From the NCBI GenBank assembly GCA_001312405.1, contig BBDR01000005.1, positions 186,001 to 250,000 of the forward strand: 64,000 nt of DNA, read 5' to 3'. A model generated the notes under the pieces. That model worked only from the letters and a program-made list of their open reading frames with translations. It was not told the DNA's origin and did no database searches. A program made the translations under genes and the position numbers. This DNA comes from Clostridium sp. NkU-1 (lineage in GTDB: Bacteria > Bacillota_A > Clostridia > Lachnospirales > Lachnospiraceae). Shown here piece after piece: positions 20,690 through 30,397 of the stretch; the first letter of the stretch is position 1, and every line of letters begins with the position of its first letter.

Positions 20690-20895
20690 TTAAAATTAAA
20701 AATCATAAAGACGAAAGGTTTTAAAGGTAAAAGGTCTTAAAGATAAATGGTCTTAAAAATAAAAGGTCTTAAAGATAAAAGATCTTAAAAATAAAAGGTC
20801 TTAAAGATAAAAGGTCTTAAAAATAAAAGGTCTTAAAAATATAAGGTCTTAAAAATAAAAAGTCTTAAAAATAAAAGGTTTTAAAAACAAAATAT
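20690..20895. repeat. AT-rich tandem repeat of about 15-17 bases
   Basis: About twelve imperfect copies of a unit close to AAATAAAAGGTCTTA, varying between TTAAAAATAAAAGGTC and TTAAAGATAAAAGGTC. It occupies the gap between the YbaK-type gene and the GGDEF terminator and encodes nothing plausible. Confidence 0.9.
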
Positions 20896-20902
20896 TAAAG
20901 AA

Positions 20903-20940
20903 TAAAAAATGGGACAGGATACACACCTCCTGCCCCATTA
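20903..20940 (-). terminator. Rho-independent terminator of the GGDEF gene
   Basis: On the minus strand an 11-base stem (ATGGGGCAGGA with TCCTGTCCCAT, one G-U pair) is followed by six T. It lies about 50 bases past the corrected stop of the GGDEF gene. Confidence 0.85.
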
Positions 20941-20991
20941 CATATTCCAATCTCCTATAATCCCCGGCCACAATCCACATCCCATCAACCA

Positions 20992-21865
20992 TCACCAAAA
21001 AAGCAATCCGGTTCTTTCCGCCATGTTTTGCTTTATACATGGCCCGGTCTGCTTTGGAAAATAGCTTTTGATAATCCTCTCCCCGCTCTCCAGTGCTGGG
21101 AGCAATTCCAATGCTGACAGAAATATGCCATTTTTCTTCCGGTATGATCCTTTCTACCCTATCCAACAGATTATCCGCCTTTCCCGGGCATTTTCTTCGG
21201 TTGTAAAAACAACAAATTCGTCTCCGCCTGCCCTTCCCACCAGATCCGGTTCCGGATAAATATCACAGAGCATTCCGCCTACCTGCATTAAAATCCTATC
21301 ACCGGCCAGATGGCCGAAGCAGTCATTGATTTCCTTGAAATTATCAATATCGATCATGCAGAGCCAGCCCGATCCGCCGCTCTTTAACTTCTCCTCTACC
21401 CGGTATTTAAAGGCCATTTTGTTGTATAAACCGGTAAGTCCGTCTTTAAGGGACTGGAGTAAAAGCTGCTCTTCCCTTGCCTTCAGCCCGGTAATATCCT
21501 GAAGCTTTCCAATAAGCTTGACAGGATCTTCTGTCCGGTCTTCCCATTGGGCGGTAAGCTTACAGCTGCACCAGTGATATGGTTCTCCCGTTTTCCCCAG
21601 GCAAAAATCAAAGGAACGGATCTCCTTCTTGGGGGGCATTGTCCCTATGCTTATGTAGAATCCGTTCAAAAGCCAGCAGATCTATCTGTCCTTTGGCGTT
21701 TGGTGACAGATAGAGCCTCCTATCTATATAAGAATATTCAAATAAAACCGTATCTTTAAAAAGATTTATGTTTCTGTACATTTGCTCCGTCTCACTAAAA
21801 CGGAAGAACTCATGCTCGTTTACCGAATTCCACCTCTCGAACTGCCTTCCTGAATTTCCTGTCAT
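20992..21865 (-). CDS. Diguanylate cyclase (GGDEF domain) with N-terminal sensor region (three frameshifts)
   Basis: It synthesises cyclic di-GMP, a second messenger. The catalytic domain spans about residues 125-290: LLLQSLKDGLTGLYNK at its start, DIDNFKEINDCFGHLAGD, active-site loop GRAGGDEF (intact GGDEF) and SIGIAPSTGE, ending ADRAMYKAKHGGKNRIAFW. The N-terminal 120 residues look PAS-like (SFDFCLGKTGEPYHWCSC, then LIGKLQDITGLK). Indels: a C run near 21637, an A run near 21192 and a T run near 21000. Without the last correction the frame would read through the terminator and the tandem repeat, which supports the TGA at 20992. Start 21865 has GGGGGAAGG. Confidence 0.88.
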
Positions 21866-22036
21866 GATCCTTCCCCCTGTACCTGCTGGAATCATTCATT
21901 CCGCTTCTTTTCCATTCGTATATGGTATATGATAACGCTTTTCATCCGTATATGCAACCAATTTTTAAGCCATTATTACGCATATAATACGTAGCATTTG
22001 CATACAATATCCTTTATGATTAACCTAGAGGTGATA

Positions 22037-22380
22037 ATGTTGGATGAACAGTTTGTCAGGAATAGGATCACGGAGCTTCGTCTGAAAAAAGATATCTCCG
22101 AATATCAAATGAGCCTGGATCTGGGAAAAAACAAAAGCTATATCCAGGGAATTTCTTCAGGACGTTCCATGCCATCTATGAAACAATTTTTTTGAAATCT
22201 GCGATTATCTTGAAATTACTCCCATAGAATTTTTTTAAAACTGAAAAAAAAGAACAGCCTCTTCTAAGGGAAGCCGCTGCTTTGATGAAAGACTTGAGCA
22301 AAGAAGATTTGGAAGCAGTTTTCCCCATTTTACTGCGGCTCAAAGCAAATGCGGACATTCAAAAACAGACAGAACCGTGA
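22037..22380 (+). CDS. Small XRE-type helix-turn-helix regulator (two frameshifts)
   Basis: A 113-residue DNA-binding protein. The N-terminal helix-turn-helix covers residues 5-60 (RNRITELRLKKDISEYQMSL, then LGKNKSYIQGISSGRSMPSM), with YLEITPIEFF as helix 5. The C-terminal part (LLREAAALMKDLSKEDLEAV) is helical, likely for dimerisation. Extra T bases in two 7-T runs (about 22185-22195 and 22230-22237) break the frame. Start 22037 has GAGGTGAT. It is divergent from the GGDEF gene. Its last codons form the left arm of a terminator. Confidence 0.85.
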
Positions 22381-22400
22381 CTCACGGTTCTGCCTTGTTT
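22370..22400. terminator. Bidirectional terminator between the HTH gene and aminopeptidase gene
   Basis: A stem of 11 base pairs (CAGAACCGTGA with TCACGGTTCTG) is followed on the plus strand by CCTTGTTTT. It is shared by two convergent genes and includes the stop codon of the HTH gene. Confidence 0.85.
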
Positions 22401-22406
22401 TATCAG

Positions 22407-24193
22407 CTAAATAGCTCTTGTATTCTCTTTCAGCCATAATGCTTCCTCTCCTGTAAAATACGGGGAAAGGGCTTCATAAACGACTTTGTGATAATCATTT
22501 AACAGCTTTACGTCATTTTCCGTCATAATGGATTTATCAATGGCTTCCAGATCAATGGGAACCATGGTCAGGAATTCAAATTCCATAAATTGCCCATACT
22601 CATTCTTTTCAGCCTTCCTGCAAACAATCAGGTTCTCCGTACGGACGCCGTGGCTGCCCTCTATATATACTCCAGGCTCATCGGAAGTAATCATGCCTTC
22701 CTCCAGGATACCATTGTCCTGCGCTCCGGTACCATGCGCCACCGGATTCCATTGGGACGCTCATGGACATTTAGGAGATATCCTACTCCGTGGCCGGTCC
22801 CATGGTCAAAATTAATGCCGCGGCTCCAGAACGGCTCCCTTGCCACATAATCCAGGGTCAGTCCCCGGCATCCGTAAAGGAATTTCACTGCACCCAGCCG
22901 CAGCATGCTGATGACGGTAAGCGTAAAATGCTCTCTCTCTTTCTCTGTCAACGGCCCTACCGCAATGGTTCTGGTAACATCAGTTGTTCCTTCATAATAC
23001 TGTCCGCCTGAATCCACCAGATAAAGTCCCTTAGGCTCTATATTCACATCACTTTCCGCTGTAGCCTTATAATGGCACATAGCTGCATTGGCGCCATAGG
23101 CGGAAATCGTGTCAAAACTCAGTCCCAGATTTCCCTCCTGCTGGGAGCGCAGATGATCCAGATACTCCTGAGCACTGACCTCTGTGATTGTTTCCTTTCC
23201 CACATTCTTCTTCAGCCAGTAGATGAATTTTACCATGGCCACTCCATCCTTTATATGGCCTTTTCTCATATTTTCCACTTCCACAGGATTTTTCATGGCC
23301 TTTGAAAGGGCGGTGGGATTCATTTTATCAACAATGCTGTTGGAGCTGTCAAGATTTTTTACAATGGCATAATTGATCTTACCCGTTTCTAAAAGAACCT
23401 TCTGGTTTCTTAACTGAAGAACTGCCGTGTAAATGTCATTGTAAGGGCATACCGTTACTGATAGGTTCTTTAAATAGGCTTTCACTTCATCCTTTAACAC
23501 CTTTTCATTGATGAAGAGATAGAAACGATCCAGGGTTATCATTGCATAGGAAAGGACTACCGGATTGCATTCCACATCATTTCCCCGGATATTTAAAAGC
23601 CATGCAATGTCATCCAGAGAAGTAAGGATATGAACGGTTGCCTTTTCCTTCTTCATCTGGCTTCTCAATTCTTCTATTTTCTCTGCAGAAGATTTTCCGC
23701 TATACTTTTCATCAAGGATCCAGACCGGTTTTGCAGACAGCTGGGGACGTTCCTTCCACAGAACATCTACCAGGTCCTCCTGATAAGCCAGGGTCACATT
23801 TTTATCGGCCAGAAGTTTTTCCAGTTCCTGTCCTAACTGGCAATTTACCACCCGTCCGTCAAATCCCAGACAGCCGCCTTCCGGGAGGACCTGATCCAGA
23901 TATTCCCCAATTTCAGGAACATCAGGCTGTCCCATTCTCTGCAGGGTAATTCCGGTTCCCTCAAGCTGCTTTCCCGCCTGCACGAAATAACGGCCGTCAG
24001 TCCACAGACCGGCTCCAGCCTTTGTAATCACTGCCGTACCAGCTGATCCGCTGAATCCGGTCATAAATTCCCTGCATTTAAAATATTCTCCCACATACTC
24101 GGATTCATGAAAATCTGAGGTTGGAATCATATAAGCATCCATATGGTGCTCTGCCATCAGTTTTCTTAATTGTTCCAGTCTTTCCTGAATCAT
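22407..24193 (-). CDS. Aminopeptidase P family (M24) metallopeptidase (one frameshift)
   Basis: It removes N-terminal residues preceding proline. It is the long form, about 595 residues, with two N-terminal creatinase-like domains (about 1-300) and the catalytic M24 domain. Metal ligands: Asp in LYLVDSGGQYYEGTTDVTRT (two Asp), His in HGTGHGVGY, Glu in SDEPGVY and Glu in FMEFEFL. The frame breaks near 22738 (a GGG run missing one G). Start 24193 overlaps the stop of the dihydrolipoyl dehydrogenase gene (ATGA), so it is the last gene of the operon HAD - lpd - peptidase. Confidence 0.92.
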
Positions 24194-25621
24194 CGCTTTA
24201 TCTCTCCTTTGGTTTCAAAATAATTCTCTATGGCTGCCCCAATTCCTTCGCTGTAAGTAGGATGGGCCCGCATGGCAAGCATAAGCTGTTCTGCGGTCAG
24301 ACCGTTTGCAATAGCCGTTGCCATCTCGCTGATCATATCGGTTGCCCTGGGACATACGATCTGGGCTCCTATAAGAGTACCGGAATATTCCTCAAATACC
24401 AGATGAATGAACCCATTCTGCTCCCTGGTTATAATGGATTTTCCATTTCCGCTCATGGAGTAGCGGCCACAGCTCACCTTCATGCTGCAAGCGCTGGCAG
24501 CCTCCCTTGTAAGACCTACGGAAGCGATTTCCGGTTCCGTATAAATGCAGCTGGGTACCACAGGCAGCTTGACGAACATGCCGTTGGGCACAACAGAAAG
24601 CCGGATGGTATGACCGACTCCTGCAATCTTTTCCACTACATAGGTCCCCTGTGCGGCCGCCACATGAGCAAGCTTGATATTAGCCGCCACGTCGCCGATG
24701 GCATAAATTCCCGGTTCACTGGTTCTGAATTCTGAATCCACCTTCAGATGGCCATTCTCCATCTCAAGATTCACATCCTGTCCCATCAGCCATGCAGGCA
24801 AGGAGCCCGTCCCGCTGCCATGAGGACCTGTCCGGAACGAATGGTTTGTTCCTCTCCATTTACATCAAAGATACATGTCAGCCCTTGATTGGGTTCCTCC
24901 CGGATTTCCTTAACTTTTGCCCTGCAATGGATCGCGATTCCTTTCCTTTTAAGCTCTTCTTCCAGGGCCTGGGAGACCTCAGAATCCATAGGCCCTAATA
25001 AATGGGCCTCGCTCTCCAGTATGGTCACATGGGAACAGAGGGCGCTGAAAATGGTGGCAAATTCCACCCCGATCACCCCTCCTCCAATGATCGTAAGACG
25101 GTCGTAATTCCACGTATCAGAAGCTAACAGGCGGTCACTGGTCAGCACCCCGGAAGGTCTGCCCCCGGAATCTTTAGGATCACCGGTTTTGCCCCGGTGG
25201 CAATGATGATGTGATCTGCCTCATAATAATCCTTGCCTTCCGGGCTGTTCACCTCTATGGTCCGCCCCCGGCGTATGGTAGCTGTCCCGCAAATAACGGT
25301 TATCCCGGCAGCCTTAACAAGCTCGTCCACCTCCTTGCGGTATGCCTTTACGGAACGTTTCTTATAATTCTGCATCTTTTTAAAATCAAAAGAAATAAAA
25401 TCTGTGGATACCCCGAATTCATCGCTGTTTTGAAGAGATTCAAAGATACTGGAGGCATGAAGCAAAGCCTTTGTTGGAATACAGCCTTTGTTAATACAGG
25501 TTCCTCCCAGCTTGTCCTTCTCCACAATGGCGGTCTTAAGTCCCAGACCGGCTGCTTTTAAAGCCGCCGTATAACCGCCCGGCCCTCCGCCGATCACAAG
25601 AATATCATAATGTTCTGCCAT
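24190..25621 (-). CDS. lpdA: Dihydrolipoyl dehydrogenase (two frameshifts)
   Basis: An FAD- and NAD-dependent disulfide oxidoreductase that reoxidises dihydrolipoamide of 2-oxoacid dehydrogenase or glycine cleavage complexes. FAD motif GGGPGGY at residues 11-17; redox-active disulfide GGTCINKGCIPTK at about 38-50; NAD motif GGGVIGVEF; second FAD motif IYAIGDVAA; C-terminal catalytic HPTYSEG. A G is missing in runs near 25155 and 24797. Corrected length is about 477 residues. No lipoyl-complex genes are adjacent, so the partner complex cannot be named. Confidence 0.92.
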
Positions 25622-25631
25622 TTCAGTCCCC

Positions 25632-26412
25632 CTACCGGATTAACCCAAAATGCAGGCAGGCATTTTTAATCCCCTCCTGATCAATCGGATCCGTAACGTA
25701 ATCGGCTACTTTCTTTAGTTCAGCCATGCGTTGCCCATGGCAATGCCCTTGCCTGCCATTTTTATGATATCATAGTCATTCATGCTGTCTCCAAAAGCGA
25801 TTGTTTCCGAAAGAGGTATCTTATAATATTCGCAGAGCCTTATCAGCCCATGGCTTTAGACGCTTTCCTTTCCACCACGTCCGCTCCCCGTTTGTCAGCA
25901 AACATATGCACATGAATTTCCGGGAACTCCTCTTCCATGGCCTTTGCTCCTGCTTCATCTCCAATATATGCCATGGTTCTCACTTCCAGATCCATAAGCA
26001 TTCCTGGATCCTTAAATCTTCTTCCGCATTCTCCCCAGAGGTTTGCATCATGCCTTTCAACCACTTCCGGATGAACATAATAATCCCATTCCCCAACAGT
26101 AGTTCCGACGCTGTAAGGGGTTTTCTCCGTATAGGCCAGAATCTGTCTCAGCAGACCCTTATCAAAGGTATGCTCATAAATGATCTTATCTCCCACGGTT
26201 ACTTTTGTTCCATTGAGATGGATGATCGCCTCCGGCCTTACCTCATCCCGGATGGCAGTACTGAAAAGAGAATCCATATCTCTGCCCGTTGCCAGAACAA
26301 TGGTATAATTTTCTCTCAGCTTTTCTATGGTTTCCAAAGCGCTGGCAGGAATTGTCCAGTCTTTATGGTCCAGCAGTGTCATATCTACATCAAAGCTTAC
26401 AATTGGCTTCAT
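25632..26412 (-). CDS. Cof-type HAD hydrolase (two frameshifts)
   Basis: A haloacid-dehalogenase phosphatase with a type II cap, probably acting on sugar phosphates. Motif I SFDVDMTLLD carries Asp at residues 8 and 10. Motif II is in IVLATGRDM. The Lys of motif III is in the RKASKAMGL region, and motif IV is FGDSMNDYDII. Motifs III-IV are recovered only after restoring a G near 25855 and a C near 25718. Corrected length is about 260 residues and it ends 11 bases before lpdA, in the same operon. The substrate is not predictable. Confidence 0.88.
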
Positions 26413-26541
26413 CTATATTCACCTATTTTTCTTCCTAAAATAATCGTCTCTTTATCATAATATATTAAATTTGAAAATTTTTCAAGAAATATACTTTACC
26501 AATTGGAAATTTTCTGCTATAATGTCATAGTGTCAAGGGAA

Positions 26542-26615
26542 CGGAGTATGGCGTAGCTTGGTAGCGCGCTCGGCTGGGGGCCGAGAGGTCGCAGGTTCAA
26601 ATCCTGTTACTCCGA
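26542..26615 (+). tRNA. tRNA-Pro (anticodon GGG)
   Basis: A 74-base cloverleaf. Acceptor arms CGGAGTA and TACTCCG pair fully; D-arm GCGTAGCTTGGTAGCGC; anticodon stem CTCGG/CCGAG with loop CTGGGGG gives GGG; T-arm GCAGG TTCAAAT CCTGT. The CCA end is not encoded. It is followed by a terminator. Confidence 0.95.
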
Positions 26616-26632
26616 CTGACAATATACTTAAG

Positions 26633-26676
26633 AATGCCGGTTTGCCTTATTAATATAAGGTTCCCGGTATTTTTTT
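26633..26676 (+). terminator. Terminator after tRNA-Pro
   Basis: An imperfect hairpin with arms near TGCCGG..CCTTAT and ATAAGG..CCGGTA, followed by seven T. Confidence 0.8.
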
Positions 26677-26757
26677 GTATCATAATTGCGCGTACTGCCC
26701 GCGCTTTTTCTAACGATTTATGTTATAATTGGTTTATGAAATCAGGAGGTGTTTCTT

Positions 26758-27396
26758 ATGAGTTATCATTATCTTGACATGGAACATTATCTGCGTAAGG
26801 ATCAGTTTGACCTTTTCCGTAATCTCGCTTATCCATATGTAGGTATGACCGCAAATTTGGACATTACAAGTTTCATGAGCTACATAAAAGAAAAAAAGCT
26901 GCCCTTTTATTTAACTTTCCTTTACGCGACAGCCCAAACAGCCAACTCTATCCCGGAATTTCGCCGCCGTATCCAAGGAGACGGGATCATCGAATATGAT
27001 CATTGCATTCCTTCTTATACCCTGGCGTTAGAAAATGAAAATTATTGTTACTGCACTGCAGACGACCGGCTTCCCTTTGACGCCTTTTTAGAGGATGGGA
27101 AACAGCGGCAGGAAAAGGCCAGGCAGAGCCAGGTCCTATCAGACGGAAGAAACCAGAAACAGCTCTTTTTCTTTTCCAGCATTCCCTGGGTAAGCTACAC
27201 TTCCATCATTCAGCCGGTTCCCATTCCTGCAGACAGCAATCCCCGTATTACCTGGGGAAAATATTTTAAATCAGAGGGAAACATAAGAATACCGGTATCG
27301 GTCCTGGTTAATCATGCCCTTATGGATGGATTCCATATTTCCAAGTTTTTTATGGAACTTCAAAGCAGGTGTGACAACATGGATTGGCTGCTGTAA
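26758..27396 (+). CDS. Chloramphenicol acetyltransferase-like protein (CatA fold)
   Basis: An intact 212-residue frame of the CAT family, trimeric acetyl-CoA-dependent O-acetyltransferases. It begins YHYLDMEHYLRKDQFDLFRN, compatible with the CAT N-terminus, and carries the catalytic block VNHALMDGFHISKFF near residues 185-200 (family HHxxxDGxH). The first His of the HH pair is Asn, common in relatives that do not give chloramphenicol resistance. Start 26758 has AGGAGGTG; a TATAAT lies about 35 bases upstream (26723). I would not call it a resistance gene without testing. Confidence 0.85.
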   Translation: MSYHYLDMEHYLRKDQFDLFRNLAYPYVGMTANLDITSFMSYIKEKKLPFYLTFLYATAQTANSIPEFRRRIQGDGIIEYDHCIPSYTLALENENYCYCTADDRLPFDAFLEDGKQRQEKARQSQVLSDGRNQKQLFFFSSIPWVSYTSIIQPVPIPADSNPRITWGKYFKSEGNIRIPVSVLVNHALMDGFHISKFFMELQSRCDNMDWLL

Positions 27397-27463
27397 ATTC
27401 TTCAAATTTATGGAAGAATTTCGCTTGCCTTTTTTTTCAGATTTTCAGTTACAATGCTCTCAT

Positions 27464-27536
27464 GGAGACATAGCTCAGCTGGGAGAGCATCTGCTTGACG
27501 TGTAGAGGGTCGCAGGTTCGAGTCCTGTTGTCTCCA
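27464..27536 (+). tRNA. tRNA-Val (anticodon GAC)
   Basis: A 73-base cloverleaf. Acceptor GGAGACA/TGTCTCC, D-arm GCTCAGCTGGGAGAGC, anticodon stem TCTGC/GTAGA with loop TTGACGT giving GAC, T-arm GCAGGTTCGAGTCCTGT. No encoded CCA. Confidence 0.95.
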
Positions 27537-27541
27537 TCAGC

Positions 27542-27602
27542 TGATATAGGGTCGAAATTTGGAGCAGTTTGATTGGACTGCTTGGGATTTCGGCCCTATA
27601 TC
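27542..27602 (+). terminator. Long hairpin after tRNA-Val
   Basis: An imperfect stem of about 25 base pairs, outer arms GATATAGGG and CCCTATATC, immediately follows the tRNA. There is no strong T run, so it could be a processing or termination structure. Confidence 0.55.
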
Positions 27603-27861
27603 TATGTTAAAAACCTTGATATTATTTGGATTCCTGTTCAAAAGTAGTTGGGGTGTTTCCGATCCTATATAAGGACTGATAACCTTGTATACTGGGGATA
27701 CCGTCTTTAAGTGCTATCCATCGTTTACATGTATTTTCTCCAAGCCTGCTTGAAAAAGACTTTTCTCAATAGACCGTTCATGGCATCTGTGATATAATTT
27801 TAGCAAAAAATTAGTATTTATATTGTTACGTAATAGTAAAAGGTATGGGGAGGAGCTTAAA

Positions 27862-28382
27862 ATGAATGCATTTTTATTAATAGTACCTATCTTTCTCATA
27901 AGGTTCGGCTTGCTGAAAATGATTAATCAAGATGCCCTAAGCCGTGCCGCTTTCTTTGCCCCATTAGAGGATTGCGAAAAGGTTTTCTTCCTTTTTTTAC
28001 CAGCTTTCAAACGCTTTTATGATCTTATATTCGTTTTTTTCTGAAAATCCAGACCAAACCTCCCTTGTTTTTTATCGCCTTATTCATCTACATCTTAGGT
28101 ATCTCTGTTCTTATAATTGCTACTGTTAACTTTGCAAAACCTGGGCAAAGCGGAATAAATACAAACGGAATATATAAGATTTCCCGAAACCCTATGTATG
28201 TAGGATATTTCATATATTTCCTAGGCTGTGTATTGTTCACACATTCTATGTTGCTGCTTATATCACTGCTTGTTTTTCAAATATCTGCACACTGGATTAT
28301 TCTTTCCGAAGAAAGATGGTGCGCCAACAAATTTGGGACAGAGTATATAAACTACATGAACAAGGTTAAGCGGTACATTTAG
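27862..28382 (+). CDS. Membrane methyltransferase, isoprenylcysteine carboxyl methyltransferase/PEMT-like (two frameshifts)
   Basis: An integral membrane protein of about 172 residues with four to five hydrophobic segments. It carries the family signature GIYKISRNPMYVGYF and the C-terminal LSEERWCANKFGTEYINY, where the E-E/Y residues form the SAM pocket in this fold. Extra T bases in 7-T runs near 27997 and 28037 split it; the bridge reads YQLSNAFMILYSFFLK. Start 27862 is preceded by GGGGAGGAG. The substrate is unknown; bacterial members methylate lipids or small molecules. Confidence 0.8.
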
Positions 28383-28598
28383 TATACTTCTTCCTCAGAA
28401 CTACTCCTTAAGTATTCCCCCGCCCCACTCATCTGAATGTTATGAAAGGCTTCCAGAAACATTATTCATGAACTACACGGAACAATCAAATCTGCATTTA
28501 ATTATTTTAAAAGAGACCCAAACATTTTTCATCACTCCTTGATGCCACATATAGTAAGTGATATAATGTCTTTATTACGAATACAGGAGGTAACGCTT

Positions 28599-28873
28599 AT
28601 GGGCTTCACATATGGCTCAAACCAAATCGCTCTCTATCATTCCGATAATAACTTACTCGCCGAGGTCACTTTTCCAACAGTTGACCAGAATACCGTAAAT
28701 ATCAATCACACCTTTGTAGATGATTCTCTAAGAGGCCAGGGTGTGGCAGGACAGCTTATGGAAGCTGTAGCAAAACAGTTACGTTCTGAAAATAAAAAAA
28801 AGCTATTCTGACTTGCTCCTATGCTGTCAAATGGTTCGAAAAACATCCTGAATATAATGATTTGGTGAAATAG
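28599..28873 (+). CDS. Small GNAT-like N-acetyltransferase (YjdJ type, one frameshift)
   Basis: A protein of about 90 residues of the short acetyltransferase family. The acetyl-CoA loop is DSLRGQGVAGQLM (R/Q-x-x-G-x-G/A) at about residues 45-57; the C-terminus reads AILTCSYAVKWFEKHPEYND. The last 25 residues are out of frame after an A run near 28795. Start 28599 has AGGAGG. The stop lies within a palindrome (GTGAAATAG with CTATTTCAC) that may help end transcription. Confidence 0.85.
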
Positions 28874-29027
28874 TCCTCCCGCGGCTATTTCACCTCCTCA
28901 AATCTTCCCTTTCATTCTACCCCTCACTGTCTTTTTCCAGTTGTTCTATCTTTTCATTCTCAAAAAATACCAGTGTACTTAATCCAATAACTGATGTAAG
29001 ATATTTATAAATGCAAAAGGGGTACAT

Positions 29028-29195
29028 ATGATGCTAAATTCAAATAACAAGAACAGTGCATTCCATGACTATATGGCTTTGGCTGTCAGTCTGAGCCTAA
29101 TATTCGGGGCTGTAATAAACAATTTGGGAATAGGATTCATAATGGGGATATCTTTAAGCTTTTTGTTAAGCAAAGGCTACTTTCAAAGACGTTAA
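29028..29195 (+). CDS. Small membrane protein (about 55 residues)
   Basis: A short frame starting at 29028 or 29031 behind AAAAGGGG: a polar N-terminus (MLNSNNKNSAFHDYMA) followed by one or two hydrophobic segments (LAVSLSLIFGAVINNLGIG and FIMGISLSFLL). Size, ribosome site and hydrophobic pattern suggest a genuine small membrane protein. The family is not recognised. Confidence 0.55.
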   Translation: MMLNSNNKNSAFHDYMALAVSLSLIFGAVINNLGIGFIMGISLSFLLSKGYFQRR

Positions 29196-29929
29196 ATTTT
29201 ACATACAACATAGATCAATACTTTTCTCCGCCCGCCTTTATTGACACATATGCCTCCAAAAACGGCCATCATTCAATAGGTAAATCTACAATAGATAAAT
29301 CAACAATAGAAAAATCTGCAATTCAAAAATCTGCAATAGATAAAGCCCCACTCACATACCACTCTTCCACTTTGCAAAAAGCCAGGGCACGGTTTATAAA
29401 ATTTTGATTTATCTCATCACATCTGTTGTCATATAGAACTGCTTTAATCCTCATAAGACTATCTTCAGTTGAACATCAAAAACCGGTCCATCTTTATTTT
29501 TTTATACCCATTACATTAAAAATCCCATGCAAATCAAGCACTAATACGTATAATTTCAAATAAATTTAAATAATTCCTTAATCCGCGTCACAAAGTCTAT
29601 TTATTCCCGTTATTATATATGTAACATCATACGGGCGGAAGTTCTCCTTTGCTCTGCTTCCGCCCATCCCTTAATACACATGCTTTCAGCTTGTTCACAT
29701 ATTTTGTATAAATACATATATTATTATTACAGAACGGCTTATGGAAGCAGCGGCAGAAAGAAGCAATAACAACTCTCAGCCGCCGCCTTACCAATGACAG
29801 ATAACTCATTTTGGTTATGTCTTCTTTTCTTCTGCTTCATATAAGAAGTCCTGTAAAACTGCCCGATCATAAATATGAAACCTCAAAGGGGTGGAGACCA
29901 AGGCATCTGGTTTCCACCCTTTTTAAGAA
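29196..29929. other. Non-coding stretch with short repeats and hairpins
   Basis: No convincing gene. At 29280-29345 a unit of about 16-17 bases (near AAATCTGCAATAGATA) repeats four times imperfectly. A hairpin at 29634-29667 has arms GGGCGGAAG and CTTCCGCCC. Another at about 29884-29922 (arms AAAGGGGTGGA and TCCACCCTTTTT) would terminate the small minus-strand gene ending at 29930 and any plus-strand transcript. Confidence 0.55.
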
Positions 29930-30082
29930 TTAATCCGACCTTCTTTTTGTATTGGGACCCATGCCTTCCCGGCGGGAGTTATGAGTCTGATTCTGGTTTT
30001 CGGGCTTGCCTTTTTCTGACGTGCCATGAGACATTTCATTTTTATTTTTCTGGGAAAGCTTTTCCTGGCTGTTCTTCTCCAT
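29930..30082 (-). CDS. Small hydrophilic protein (50 residues)
   Basis: A short, strongly polar protein: MEKNSQEKLSQKNKNEMSHG at the start, then TSEKGKPENQNQTHNSRREG and MGPNTKRRSD. It is probably unstructured. GAGGTGAT lies at the right distance from the ATG at 30082, and a terminator hairpin follows the stop. It is divergent from the next small gene. I do not recognise a family. Confidence 0.5.
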   Translation of the reverse strand: MEKNSQEKLSQKNKNEMSHGTSEKGKPENQNQTHNSRREGMGPNTKRRSD

Positions 30083-30193
30083 TTCCATCACCTCACCAAT
30101 AGTATGTTCCGGGTACATAAGATTTATGTAAAAACAGCATTTACACGCATAATACGTTCCGCGGCTGTGCATCATAAAAATGAGGTGATGAAC

Positions 30194-30345
30194 ATGTCAT
30201 ATATAGCTCCCGCAGTCCAGGCCAAATTCGAGACGCTTTCCATCGACTTAAAAAAAATGAAATCCTGGAGCGAAACGTACAAATTAACACCATTTACGAT
30301 TTAATCCGTGTTTTGGAGGAAATTGTGAACGAAGAAGGTAAATGA
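30194..30345 (+). CDS. Small conserved-looking protein (about 50 residues, one frameshift)
   Basis: Reading across an A run near 30255 gives MSYIAPAVQAKFETLSIDLK, then NEILERNVQINTIYDLIRVL and EEIVNEEGK. It has amphipathic helices, a GAGGTGAT site and a terminator just after the stop. The clean continuation in the second frame argues for a real gene. Function unknown. Confidence 0.6.
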
Positions 30346-30351
30346 TTTCTT

Positions 30352-30397
30352 TAAAAAAACAGTCACAAGCCGTGATTGGCCTTATGGCTGTTTTTTT
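30352..30397. terminator. Bidirectional terminator
   Basis: The outer arms AAAAAAACAG and CTGTTTTTTT flank a GC-rich imperfect stem. It is shared by the convergent small gene at 30194 and the secreted Cys-rich gene ending at 30382. Confidence 0.75.

Noticed and set aside
20690..20895. CRISPR array
   Set aside because: Units are 15-17 bases, contiguous and without unique spacers.
26758..27396. Chloramphenicol resistance gene
   Set aside because: The fold fits, but the first His of the catalytic HH pair is Asn, and housekeeping relatives are common; resistance cannot be claimed.
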